Source: Atopobiaceae bacterium (GTDB lineage: Bacteria; Actinomycetota; Coriobacteriia; Coriobacteriales; Atopobiaceae). From it: a DNA stretch of 64,000 nucleotides. This document shows positions 1 to 7,409 of the stretch, in pieces (the stretch's first letter is position 1; every line of letters starts with the position of its first letter). The notes under the pieces were generated by a model, which saw only the letters and a program-made list of their open reading frames with translations, searched no databases and was not told where the DNA came from. The stretch is from positions 62,001 to 126,000 of the forward strand of contig JAFWIE010000031.1 in the NCBI GenBank assembly GCA_017533825.1, in the 5' to 3' direction. The position numbers were made by a program, and so were the translations under genes.

Positions 1-12
1 CTCGATGCTCAT
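1..12 (-). CDS. Start of a gene running off the left edge (partial)
   Basis: Only the first four codons are inside the window (Met-Ser-Ile-Glu on the minus strand). The start is supported by an AAAAGGGG ribosome-binding site seven bases before the ATG and by the gene-free stretch of about 170 bases that would be its upstream region. That upstream stretch carries a small inverted repeat (GCGAG/CTCGC around position 75) that could be an operator. Nothing can be said about the product. Confidence 0.45.
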
Positions 13-186
13 CTTCAGTACCCCTTTTTGTTCGTTAGTACCTTACGCTCACCTATACTTTGATCTTGCGCGAGCGTCTCGCTTGTTTGAACTTTTTCGT
101 TCGGCTTGGATACTTGTGGGCACGCAAGTACAGGAGATTCTCGAGTATGCGATTGTCGACTACAGCACCGAACCCGCCCCTCAACC

Positions 187-903
187 CTAGGAGGCACATG
201 CGGCGGCAAGTTGTGCCTCTTCTGCCACGAGGCTCGCCAGCAGATCAGCCAGTCCACCGCAACGGCTCCCGATGCTCGCAGAGCAAGCCGAGGCATTGCG
301 GGCCTTGCGCGTCTCCTGCTTCACGCGCTTGCGGTGCTCCGTGAGCTCTCCCGAAGCCATCATGTCGAAGACTTCCCGCGTGATCTGTGCGTCGTACAGA
401 GCGCGGTGCGCGCGCGAGCGGTCATTGGGGATTCCAAGCCAATCCGCAGCATCGCACAGGGCGACCTTCTTGCGTCCCAAACCCATGAAGTGAGCATACA
501 GCGGCTGGATGTCCATCCACCGATGCGGCAGGGCGCATTCGATTCCCTTCGCATCGAGCTCGGTCCTTATCTGCTTGAGGTCGCTCTCACTCCACGTGAC
601 CATGCGCGCACGACAAGGTCCAATCCATGCGGCAAGTGCTCCGATAACCTCTTCCAACGGTCGTGCACATGCGATGTCGCCGTTGACGATGCCAGTCAGG
701 CTGCGCACCTGGCCAGATACGCTCCGCGCCAACGTGGGCCGCACCACATGGCTGAACTCACCCACGACATTGCCGTCCGGGTCGAGCTTGACGGCCCCCA
801 CCTCGATAATCTCTTGCCGCAGACCGGTGCCGCCTCGCACTGCCTTCGGAACCGGTGTGAACTCCAAGTCGATGATTACATTGCAGTCATATGCGTTTGC
901 CAT
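187..903 (-). CDS. DEDDh-type 3'-5' exonuclease (RNase T / DnaQ fold)
   Basis: A 238-residue exonuclease-domain protein. The first catalytic block is near residue 12 (IDLEFT), followed by an EIIEVGAV block, and the last block HRALYDA near residue 165 supplies the His and Asp of the DEDDh active site. Proteins of this fold remove nucleotides from the 3' end of RNA or single-stranded DNA with two metal ions. It resembles stand-alone KapD-like exonucleases rather than the polymerase III epsilon subunit, since no clamp-binding or polymerase context is present. The C-terminal 50 residues are Ala/Ser/Arg-rich and not conserved in the fold. The start is set by a GGAGAGGA site seven bases before the ATG. 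The upstream region contains the 1030-1197 inverted-repeat element, so that element may regulate this gene. Substrate unknown. Confidence 0.85.
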   Translation of the reverse strand: MANAYDCNVIIDLEFTPVPKAVRGGTGLRQEIIEVGAVKLDPDGNVVGEFSHVVRPTLARSVSGQVRSLTGIVNGDIACARPLEEVIGALAAWIGPCRARMVTWSESDLKQIRTELDAKGIECALPHRWMDIQPLYAHFMGLGRKKVALCDAADWLGIPNDRSRAHRALYDAQITREVFDMMASGELTEHRKRVKQETRKARNASACSASIGSRCGGLADLLASLVAEEAQLAAACAS

Positions 904-1029
904 TGTGCGTCCTCTCCTCGCGCGTCCGTTGACGATGCAAGCATACGAGGCGCACGGGACAAGAATTGCGCATTGACACCGCTTCAGCGCATGGCAACCG
1001 AACGACGCATGTATTCAGGTGCACGTAAG

Positions 1030-1197
1030 AGTGACCAATCAATTATGCAACCAATTACAAAAGCCCAGCTCAGAGAGATTTGCAATGAAACTTGATGTGA
1101 CAATTGGTCACTGCGTAAAATAGCTAGTGACCAATTGTCACATCAAAAACGGTAAAACCCCTGTTGGCGAATCCAACGCCACTGTTAATTGGTCACT
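1030..1197. repeat. Inverted-repeat element with four alternating copies of AGTGACCAATT
   Basis: This fills most of the gene-free stretch 904-1268. The word AGTGACCAAT(T) occurs at 1030 (forward), 1102 (reverse), 1126 (forward) and 1187 (reverse). The two inner copies sit in a perfect 21-bp inverted repeat, arms 1092-1112 and 1126-1146, separated by 13 bases. A smaller hairpin (GTTGG/CCAAC) lies at about 1164-1178. The element is upstream of the exonuclease gene and downstream of the deacetylase gene, both on the minus strand. It could be a multi-site operator, a terminator-like RNA hairpin or a small mobile palindromic element. No open frame of note covers it. The rest of the gap (904-1029 and 1198-1268) shows nothing clear apart from the ribosome-binding site of the exonuclease. 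Confidence 0.75.
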
Positions 1198-1268
1198 TTT
1201 CGAATGGCATACTAATGATGACAGCACAATCCCGCGTCACGCCACGTCATCTATGGGCGCACCCATCA

Positions 1269-2942
1269 CTAATGTATAATAAGCAGCACCAAACACGCCA
1301 CCGCCACGATGACGAGGGCAACAATGAGTGCGATTACATATATAGGAATGCGTAACCCCGTGGCCTCTGCCGATGTCCGCGATTCGTTCTCCGACGCAGA
1401 CGCTTGGGAATGCTCCTCGCTCTCCCCTGTTTGCCCAGATTCCGCACCTTCGGTGGCATCTGCTTCCACAGAGCTCAGCTGCGCCTCTTGCTCCGCAGCA
1501 GCTTCCTGCTCCTCGTAGGTCGTCACGTGCTCGAGCATGTCATTACTGGTGTCGGGTCCCACGGTAGAGCGATACAAGCCGAACTCCGAGCAGTTGATCT
1601 GTGAGGCATACGGATCATTCGGGTCATCAGACACGTAGAACCACGTCCACTGCTGCGACGTGTGCTTCTCGTACGCGTTTTGCTGCGCCTCGATGGCAGT
1701 CATCCCGCCAAGATTCGCGATGGGCTGGTGCAAATCGAGCGTTATGCGATTCTGGTCATATAGATGGTAGTAGGTCTTCGGAACGTCCCACGTGCCGTAC
1801 GTCTGCGCAGTGTCTGAGCAAAACATCGCATCGGCACCCTTGTCCACCGCCTCCTGCACGGCAAGTGCCAGGACCTGGTGTCCTCCGTGACCATACTCCC
1901 CCGCGAAGTCCTGGCACACGACCACCAGCGGCTTGAAGCGTCGCACGAGACCGGTAAAGAACGCGCTTACCTCATCTTGGTTGTAAATGGCCTGAGCAGT
2001 CTCCAAATCCTCGGCATAGACGTCCTCAAAGGAAGCGTTGACGGGGTAATTGCGTACGCCAATCGCCCAGAGGCCATCGAGCTTCTCGTGCTCGCGTCGA
2101 ACGTCTCCGTTCCAGTAATTGGTCATGTAGGCAACCTGCGTCGCAAGGCCACGGCCGCCGGTATAGGTCGCGAGCACACCACCCAGCCAGAGAATCTCGT
2201 CATCGGCATGTGTCGAGCACACGAGGAAGTCCGCCTTGTCGCAAGGAGGATTCCACGTCTGCACACCCGCGGGAGCAGCACCGGGCGTGTATGCGTCAAG
2301 CGTGCAGGCCTCGGCACCGTTCGGGAACGACAGCTCGCAGGAGGTCGCACCCGAACCTTCCAGCACGATATATTCATGCAGAAAGTCGTTCTGCCCACAA
2401 GATTGCTGATGCGACTGGCCACTGGCGTCGTTATAGCGCAACGTCCAAGGACCAGGAATGGCGTACCACTTCACATACAGGCTGCCCAACGTGCTGCCAT
2501 CTTGCGCCGAAACGGTGAGCGTCTCACCGGGATCGAAGGATGCCGCGAGTTCGTAGCTGCCGTAGGAGAGGGCTTCAGTGTCGCCACCGCTGCTTCGCGT
2601 GAGAGAGACCGCAACGGGGCTCGCCTCAGGCGCGTTCGTTGTGGCGGGCGCGGCGGGAGTGGTGGATGGGTCTGTCGATGAAGGCGCGTTGGTCGGAGCA
2701 GGATTGCCAGCCGCATTTGTCTCTTGGGTTGCATTCACTTCCGGGGTGGCAATCGCTTCCGGGGTGGCACCTGCCTCCTGGGTATCATCCACGCTCTCGG
2801 CGGTGTTCGCCTCCTCGACCGTCTCAAACACCGTGTCCTCACCGGACTCGGAAGCGAGCGCATGCATCGGCCACGCACATACGCAGAGCAGTACAACAAA
2901 CAGGGCCATAACGGCCGACGCAGGGGCCAATCGAGTCTTCAT
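1269..2942 (-). CDS. Secreted, membrane-anchored PIG-L family deacetylase
   Basis: A 557-residue protein with an N-terminal signal peptide ending near ALASE, a Thr/Glu/Ala/Asn-rich linker, a beta-rich region, then a PIG-L (LmbE) domain. The PIG-L signature HADDE is present and a GHGGH block supplies further metal ligands. Family members are zinc enzymes that remove the acetyl group from N-acetylglucosamine-type sugars. The C-terminus has a Ser/Glu-rich stretch, then a strong hydrophobic helix (IPIYVIALIVALVIVAVACL) and a few residues, so the catalytic domain should face outside. The open frame extends further upstream into the 32-bp tandem repeats, but the start at 2942 has a GGAAAGGA site and begins the signal peptide. 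Likely substrate is a surface glycan or host glycoconjugate; this is inference. Confidence 0.85.
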   Translation of the reverse strand: MKTRLAPASAVMALFVVLLCVCAWPMHALASESGEDTVFETVEEANTAESVDDTQEAGATPEAIATPEVNATQETNAAGNPAPTNAPSSTDPSTTPAAPATTNAPEASPVAVSLTRSSGGDTEALSYGSYELAASFDPGETLTVSAQDGSTLGSLYVKWYAIPGPWTLRYNDASGQSHQQSCGQNDFLHEYIVLEGSGATSCELSFPNGAEACTLDAYTPGAAPAGVQTWNPPCDKADFLVCSTHADDEILWLGGVLATYTGGRGLATQVAYMTNYWNGDVRREHEKLDGLWAIGVRNYPVNASFEDVYAEDLETAQAIYNQDEVSAFFTGLVRRFKPLVVVCQDFAGEYGHGGHQVLALAVQEAVDKGADAMFCSDTAQTYGTWDVPKTYYHLYDQNRITLDLHQPIANLGGMTAIEAQQNAYEKHTSQQWTWFYVSDDPNDPYASQINCSEFGLYRSTVGPDTSNDMLEHVTTYEEQEAAAEQEAQLSSVEADATEGAESGQTGESEEHSQASASENESRTSAEATGLRIPIYVIALIVALVIVAVACLVLLIIH

Positions 2943-3165
2943 GTATCGTCCTTTCCAGCATGCTCGCCTTGTAATCGTAGCACGGCGAACACTTATGCAC
3001 GGGTTTCTCAAAGTGGCGACGCCGCGGAGGGAGCAAATCCGTCTCCAAAACGAGAACCCACCATGGATAAAGCCATCCAGGCGGTCCCACACCAGCGTCG
3101 ATTCCCGCCAACGCATTCCACGGATGCAATAGTGAGCAGAAGGGACGAACCTAAGGGAGATGGTC

Positions 3166-3347
3166 CTTTGGGGAGCAGCCGTTGCCGAGGGCGGACACTT
3201 TGGGGAGCAGCCGTTGCCGAGGGCGGACACTTTGGGGAGCAGCCGTTGCCGAGGGCGGACACTTTGGGGAGCGGCCATTGCCGAGGGTGGACTTTTTTGG
3301 GGAGCAGCCGTTGCCGAGGATGGACTTTTTGGGGGGCAAATCCTTTG
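3166..3347. repeat. Five tandem copies of a 30-33 bp unit
   Basis: Units begin at 3166, 3198, 3230, 3262 and 3292, with a broken sixth copy from 3325. The core reads CTTTGGGGAGCAGCCGTTGC followed by CGAGGGCGGACA. The first three are identical or nearly so at 32 bp; the fourth is 30 bp and the fifth 33 bp, with several substitutions. They occupy the 475-base divergent gap between the deacetylase (start 2942) and deoC (start 3418). All six frames are open across parts of it only because of its composition. The remaining part of the gap (2943-3165) shows no recognisable signal except the deacetylase ribosome-binding site. Confidence 0.9.
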
Positions 3348-3417
3348 GCGGATGCGTCCTTTGACAAACGCGCCGATTTCGTCGATAGTCACAGCAAACC
3401 CCGACGAACGGAGAGAC

Positions 3418-4113
3418 ATGGAAAGCAAGCCTCTGGAAGCATGGACCCTCGATGACTACGCGCAGCTCATCGATCACACGAACCTGCACGCGGACGCGAC
3501 CGAGCACGACATGATCGTCCTCTGCGACGAGGCCAAGCGGCATCACTTCCGCATGGTCGCAATCAATCAAGTTCAAGTCGCCTTCTGCGCCAAGCAGCTC
3601 GCGGGAACCGACGTACACGTGGGCGCCGCCATCGCATTTCCTCTGGGGCAGACCTCCATCGCCGCAAAGGTTGCCGAGACGCGCGACGCCCTCGCGAACG
3701 GCGCCACCGAAATCGACTACGTGGTCAACCTCACCCAGGTGCGCGAGCATCGCTGGGACTACGTTGCCGACGAGATGCGCCAAATCGTAGCTGCTTGCAA
3801 CGAGGCAGGTGTCCCCTCCAAGGTCATCTTTGAGAACTGCTACCTCACCGACGACGAGAAGATCGAGCTGTGCCGCATCGCCCGCCAGGTGCGACCGACG
3901 TTCGTGAAGACCTCGACCGGCTTTGGCACGGGTGGGGCAACCGTTCACGACGTCGAACTCATGCACGAGCACGTCGCGGGCGAGGTGCTCGTCAAGGCAG
4001 CAGGCGGCATCCGCGATGCCGACACGTTCCTCGCGATGGTGCGTGCCGGTGCCCGCCGTATCGGAACGTCAGCAGGCGTCGCCATTATCGAGGAGCTCGC
4101 CGGCCGGATGTAG
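3418..4113 (+). CDS. deoC: Deoxyribose-phosphate aldolase
   Basis: A 231-residue class I aldolase that cleaves 2-deoxyribose 5-phosphate to glyceraldehyde 3-phosphate and acetaldehyde, in salvage of deoxynucleosides. The Schiff-base lysine is in [13 protein letters not shown] and the second catalytic lysine in VKAAGGIRD; the conserved aspartate block reads EIDYVVN. Length is normal for the family. The longer open frame back to 3160 runs through the tandem repeats; the ATG at 3418 follows a GGAGAG site and matches the family N-terminus. It ends four bases before the convergent HAD gene. No other nucleoside-catabolism genes are nearby. Confidence 0.95.
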   Translation: MESKPLEAWTLDDYAQLIDHTNLHADATEHDMIVLCDEAKRHHFRMVAINQVQVAFCAKQLAGTDVHVGAAIAFPLGQTSIAAKVAETRDALANGATEIDYVVNLTQVREHRWDYVADEMRQIVAACNEAGVPSKVIFENCYLTDDEKIELCRIARQVRPTFVKTSTGFGTGGATVHDVELMHEHVAGEVLVKAAGGIRDADTFLAMVRAGARRIGTSAGVAIIEELAGRM

Positions 4114-4117
4114 GGCG

Positions 4118-4726
4118 TCACTCGCCGTCACCGAGGATGTGCGCGCGGAGGGCTTCGACGTCACCGTTGTACACGTAGCCCTGCATTCCCGCGCGCTCGG
4201 CGCCTACCACGTTGCGCAGCATATCGTCGACGAAGAGACACTCGGACGGCTCGAGCCCAAACCGCTCGCAGAGCAGCAGGTAGATGGGCGCATCCGGCTT
4301 CACGATGTGCTCATAGCACGAGACGAGCACGCCATCGAACTCGTCGATGGCCGGGATGCGCTCCCGGTAGACGGCAAATGAGGGGCCGGCATTGGAGAGC
4401 AGATACACCCCATAGCCACGCTCCTTGAGCTCGCGCACGAGCACGCCCATCTGCGGCAATGGGTCGAACACCTCGTGCCAGCGAAGCGCAAAGACCTCCG
4501 CCATCTCGTGCAGGCGCTCGGGCAACTTGAGCTTCGCCGTCCACGCGACGGTCTCCTCACAGATGGCCCCAGCGTCGACCCAGCCCCACTCCCGCGAATC
4601 AAAGACCGCATGCGCAACCATGGCAGCATCGTCGGGATCATCGCATAACGCCCGGCTTATCTTGGTAGGATTCCAGTCCATGAGCACTCCGCCCATGTCG
4701 AGCACCACGTTCTTTATCTGGGCCAT
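4118..4726 (-). CDS. HAD-superfamily hydrolase (YihX-like)
   Basis: A 202-residue HAD subfamily IA protein. Motif I is LDMGGVLMDW, motif II LLSNAG, the lysine lies in HIVKPDAPIY, and the acidic motif IV is CLFVDDML. The pattern DMGGV, with Gly instead of the second Asp of motif I, is typical of the YihX (alpha-glucose-1-phosphatase) branch. These cytoplasmic enzymes remove phosphate from small metabolites such as sugar phosphates. The start has a GGGAGGG site. It is a single gene, convergent with deoC. The substrate cannot be told from sequence. Confidence 0.85.
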   Translation of the reverse strand: MAQIKNVVLDMGGVLMDWNPTKISRALCDDPDDAAMVAHAVFDSREWGWVDAGAICEETVAWTAKLKLPERLHEMAEVFALRWHEVFDPLPQMGVLVRELKERGYGVYLLSNAGPSFAVYRERIPAIDEFDGVLVSCYEHIVKPDAPIYLLLCERFGLEPSECLFVDDMLRNVVGAERAGMQGYVYNGDVEALRAHILGDGE

Positions 4727-4791
4727 ATGCCCTCCCGAATCTCGCGTACCACGGGATCACCCCACGGCAACCGCCTTCATGACCCCTAATC

Positions 4792-4812
4792 GTAACACTA
4801 ACGCAGTGTTAC
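4792..4812. promoter_or_regulatory. Palindromic operator-like site upstream of ddh
   Basis: A perfect inverted repeat GTAACACT-N5-AGTGTTAC, about 70 bases before the ddh start codon and between the divergent HAD and ddh genes. The size and symmetry fit a site for a dimeric repressor. A -10-like TATGCT lies around 4851, just downstream. The regulator is not identifiable here. Confidence 0.55.
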
Positions 4813-4880
4813 AAGATGCGCCCCGTCCCCCACTCCTACGCTATGCTCAACTGGCCATATCACAATCGAAGGAGGACACC

Positions 4881-5858
4881 ATGAAAGTGGCTATCGCAGG
4901 ATACGGCAACCTTGGCCGCGGCGTTGAGGCTGCCGTGACCAACGCGCCCGACATGGAGCTCGTCGGCATCTTTACGCGTCGCGACCCCGCGCGCGTGACC
5001 GTTGCGACCGACACGCCTGTCTACAACTGGGCCGACCTCCCCACGTTCGCCGATAAGGTAGATGTCGTGGTTCTCTGCGGCGGCAGCGCGACCGACCTGC
5101 CCGAGCAGACGCCCGAACTCGCCCAGTACTTCACCGTGGTCGACAGCTTCGACACGCACGCAAACATCCCGCAGCACTTCGCCAACGTCGACGCCGCCAC
5201 CCGCAAGGCAGGGACTCTCGGCGTCATATCGTGCGGATGGGATCCGGGCCTCTTCTCCCTCGCCCGTCTCTATGCGAGCGCGGCGCTGCCCAACGGTGCC
5301 GACTACACCTTCTGGGGTCGCGGCGTGAGCCAGGGCCACTCCGACGCCATCCGTCGCATCCCCGGCGTGGTGGACGCGCGGCAGTACACCGTGCCGGTTC
5401 CCGCGGCCGTCGAGGCTGCCCGTTCCGGCAAGAATCCCCAGCTCACCACCCGCGAGAAGCACACGCGCGAATGCTTCGTGGTGGCCGAGGAGGGCGCGGA
5501 CCTCTCCGCCATCGAGGAGGCCATCGTCACGATGCCCAACTACTTCTCGGACTACGACACCACCGTGACGTTCATCTCGCAGGAGGAGCTCAACGCCAAC
5601 CACGCCGGTCTTCCCCATGGCGGCACTGTCATCCGCAGCGGACGCACGGGCCTCAATGATGAGTTTGGCGACACGATCGAGTTCTCGCTCGACCTCGATT
5701 CCAACCCGTACTTTACGGGCAGCGTGCTCACCTCCGTCGCTCGCGCCGCATATCGCATGCACGAGGCGGGGCAGACCGGCGCACGCACGATGCTCGACAT
5801 CCCGCCCGCGCTGCTCTCGCCCCTCTCCGCTGAGGAGTTGCGCGCACACCTGATGTAA
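4881..5858 (+). CDS. ddh: meso-Diaminopimelate D-dehydrogenase
   Basis: A 325-residue NADP-dependent dehydrogenase that aminates L-tetrahydrodipicolinate to meso-diaminopimelate in a single step. The N-terminal Rossmann loop is AIAGYGNLGRG; the region VISCGWDPGLFS and the block WGRGVSQGHSDA with IPGVVDARQYTVP are typical of the family. An AAGGAGG site precedes the ATG closely. It lies 81 bases before lysA, so the product is the substrate of the next enzyme and also a cross-link residue of the cell wall. A palindromic operator-like site lies upstream. The dehydrogenase route is much rarer in bacteria than the acylated routes. Confidence 0.93.
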   Translation: MKVAIAGYGNLGRGVEAAVTNAPDMELVGIFTRRDPARVTVATDTPVYNWADLPTFADKVDVVVLCGGSATDLPEQTPELAQYFTVVDSFDTHANIPQHFANVDAATRKAGTLGVISCGWDPGLFSLARLYASAALPNGADYTFWGRGVSQGHSDAIRRIPGVVDARQYTVPVPAAVEAARSGKNPQLTTREKHTRECFVVAEEGADLSAIEEAIVTMPNYFSDYDTTVTFISQEELNANHAGLPHGGTVIRSGRTGLNDEFGDTIEFSLDLDSNPYFTGSVLTSVARAAYRMHEAGQTGARTMLDIPPALLSPLSAEELRAHLM

Positions 5859-5877
5859 CGCACGACCTCAACCCGGA

Positions 5878-5912
5878 GGTGTCCCGCAGAGGACAGTCCC
5901 CTTTGGGACACC
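5878..5912 (+). repeat. Hairpin between ddh and lysA
   Basis: Arms GGTGTCCC and GGGACACC enclose a 19-base loop that itself contains GGAC/GTCC. There is no T-run, so it is more likely an mRNA-processing or REP-like repeat than a terminator. Its middle (GCAGAGGACAG followed by CCCCTTTG) resembles the right arm of the hairpin at 13076-13149, which suggests one dispersed repeat family. Confidence 0.6.
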
Positions 5913-5939
5913 CGCCCGACCTCGAAAGAAGGAGTCCAC

Positions 5940-7235
5940 ATGTTGTACGACAACCTCTCCGTCAATGACGCCGGTCACCTCTGCATCGCGGGCATCGACG
6001 CCTGTGAGCTGGCCGCCGAGTTCGGCACACCGCTCTACGTGCTGGACGAGGACCGCGTGCGCAAGAATTGCCGTGCCTACGTCGAGGCGATGCACTCCTA
6101 CCTGCCCGAGGGGTCACGGCCTCTTTACGCGGGCAAGGCGCTCTGCTTCAAGGGCATCTACCCCGTCATCGAGGAAGAGGGCATGGGGGCAGACGTGGTC
6201 TCGGGAGGAGAGGTTGCCACGGCGCTCGTGGCGGGATTCCCTGCCGACCTGCTCTTCTTCCACGGGTCAAACAAGACCGACGCCGAGATAGCCTACGGCG
6301 TCGAGAAGGGCGTCGGCTGCTTCGTGGTCGACAACCTCAACGAGCTCGGGGTTCTCTCACGTGAGGCTCAGGCGCACGACATCACCCAGCGCATCCTCCT
6401 GCGCGTGACCGTTGGACTCGACCCGCACACACTCGCTGCCATCAACACCGGTAAGGTGGACTCACAGTTCGGCGTCCCCATCGAGACGGGCCAGGCACTC
6501 GAGTTTGCACGGCAGGCGCTCGCCACTCCCGGCGTGGAGGTCATGGGCTTCCATAGCCACATTGGCAGCCAGATTTTTGAGCCGGACTCCTTCTGTGACC
6601 AGGTGGACCGCCTGCTCGCATTCGCGTGCAGCGTGCGTGACGAGCTCGGCTTCGTGGCCCAGACCTTCAACCTCGGCGGCGGCTTTGGCGTACCCTACGT
6701 CGAAGAGGACCCCACCGTGGACATCGCCGCAAACATCGCGGCCATCGCCGCGCACCTGAGCGACGGCTGCGCGCGGACGAACTACCCCATGCCGCGCGTC
6801 CTGCTTGAGCCTGGTCGCTCAATCGTCGCCAATGCCGGCGTGACGCTCTACACAGCTGGCGGCACGAAGACCATCGAGGGATATCGCAGCTATGTAATGG
6901 TCGATGGTGGCATGACGGACAACCCCCGCTACGCCCTCTACAAGAGCGCCTACACCGTGCTCAACGCCAGCCATGCCGCCGACGATGCGGACTTCGCCTG
7001 CACCATTGCCGGGCGCTGCTGCGAGAGCGGCGACCGCATCGCAGAAGACATCACGCTCGCGCGCCCCGAACGCGGCGACATCATCGCAGTCCTCACCACT
7101 GGCGCATACAACTTCGCGATGTCGAGCAACTACAACCGCGTGCTGCGACCCGCCCTCGTCATGTTGCGCGATGGCAAGGCCCGCCTTGCGGTACATCGCC
7201 AGACCATCGATGACCTTCTTGCGTTGGAGGTGTAA
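5940..7235 (+). CDS. lysA: Diaminopimelate decarboxylase
   Basis: A 431-residue PLP-dependent fold III (alanine-racemase-like barrel) enzyme making L-lysine and CO2 from meso-DAP. The PLP lysine is in LYAGKAL near residue 61; the block GFHSHIGSQ, the phosphate-binding EPGRSIVANAG region and the dimer-interface CCESGD motif are all present. It follows ddh in the same direction with an AAGGAG site, so the two steps are probably cotranscribed, although the hairpin at 5878 lies between them. A strong terminator follows. Confidence 0.95.
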   Translation: MLYDNLSVNDAGHLCIAGIDACELAAEFGTPLYVLDEDRVRKNCRAYVEAMHSYLPEGSRPLYAGKALCFKGIYPVIEEEGMGADVVSGGEVATALVAGFPADLLFFHGSNKTDAEIAYGVEKGVGCFVVDNLNELGVLSREAQAHDITQRILLRVTVGLDPHTLAAINTGKVDSQFGVPIETGQALEFARQALATPGVEVMGFHSHIGSQIFEPDSFCDQVDRLLAFACSVRDELGFVAQTFNLGGGFGVPYVEEDPTVDIAANIAAIAAHLSDGCARTNYPMPRVLLEPGRSIVANAGVTLYTAGGTKTIEGYRSYVMVDGGMTDNPRYALYKSAYTVLNASHAADDADFACTIAGRCCESGDRIAEDITLARPERGDIIAVLTTGAYNFAMSSNYNRVLRPALVMLRDGKARLAVHRQTIDDLLALEV

Positions 7236-7260
7236 CTCTTATCAACAGAGTACTCGCGTG

Positions 7261-7306
7261 GTAGCCCCCGGTCCATTCCCTGAGCAGCCGGGGGCTACCC
7301 TTCTTT
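7261..7306 (+). terminator. Terminator after lysA
   Basis: Perfect 11-bp stem GTAGCCCCCGG/CCGGGGGCTAC (7261-7271 and 7288-7298) followed by CCTTCTTT. It closes the ddh-lysA unit. Confidence 0.85.
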
Positions 7307-7409
7307 ACGTTGGGGGCAACCCCTTGGATGTATACCGAACTAAGAATAACCCGACACAATCCCTTGACGTATAGTGAGGCTACCGTTGGCTGGCGAAGAA
7401 AGGAAGCAA

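Noticed and set aside
106-1095. A 329-codon plus-strand frame over the exonuclease
   Set aside because: It is the antisense shadow of the exonuclease, whose motifs are clear, and it runs into the inverted-repeat element.
3166-3347. Tandem repeats as a CRISPR array
   Set aside because: The units are directly adjacent with no variable spacers and there are no cas genes.
1269-3428. Deacetylase frame extended upstream through the 32-bp repeats to 3428
   Set aside because: The signal peptide and ribosome-binding site are at 2942; the extension translates the tandem repeats.
5859-5939. Lysine riboswitch before lysA
   Set aside because: The gap is only 81 bases and contains one simple hairpin, too short for a lysine riboswitch.
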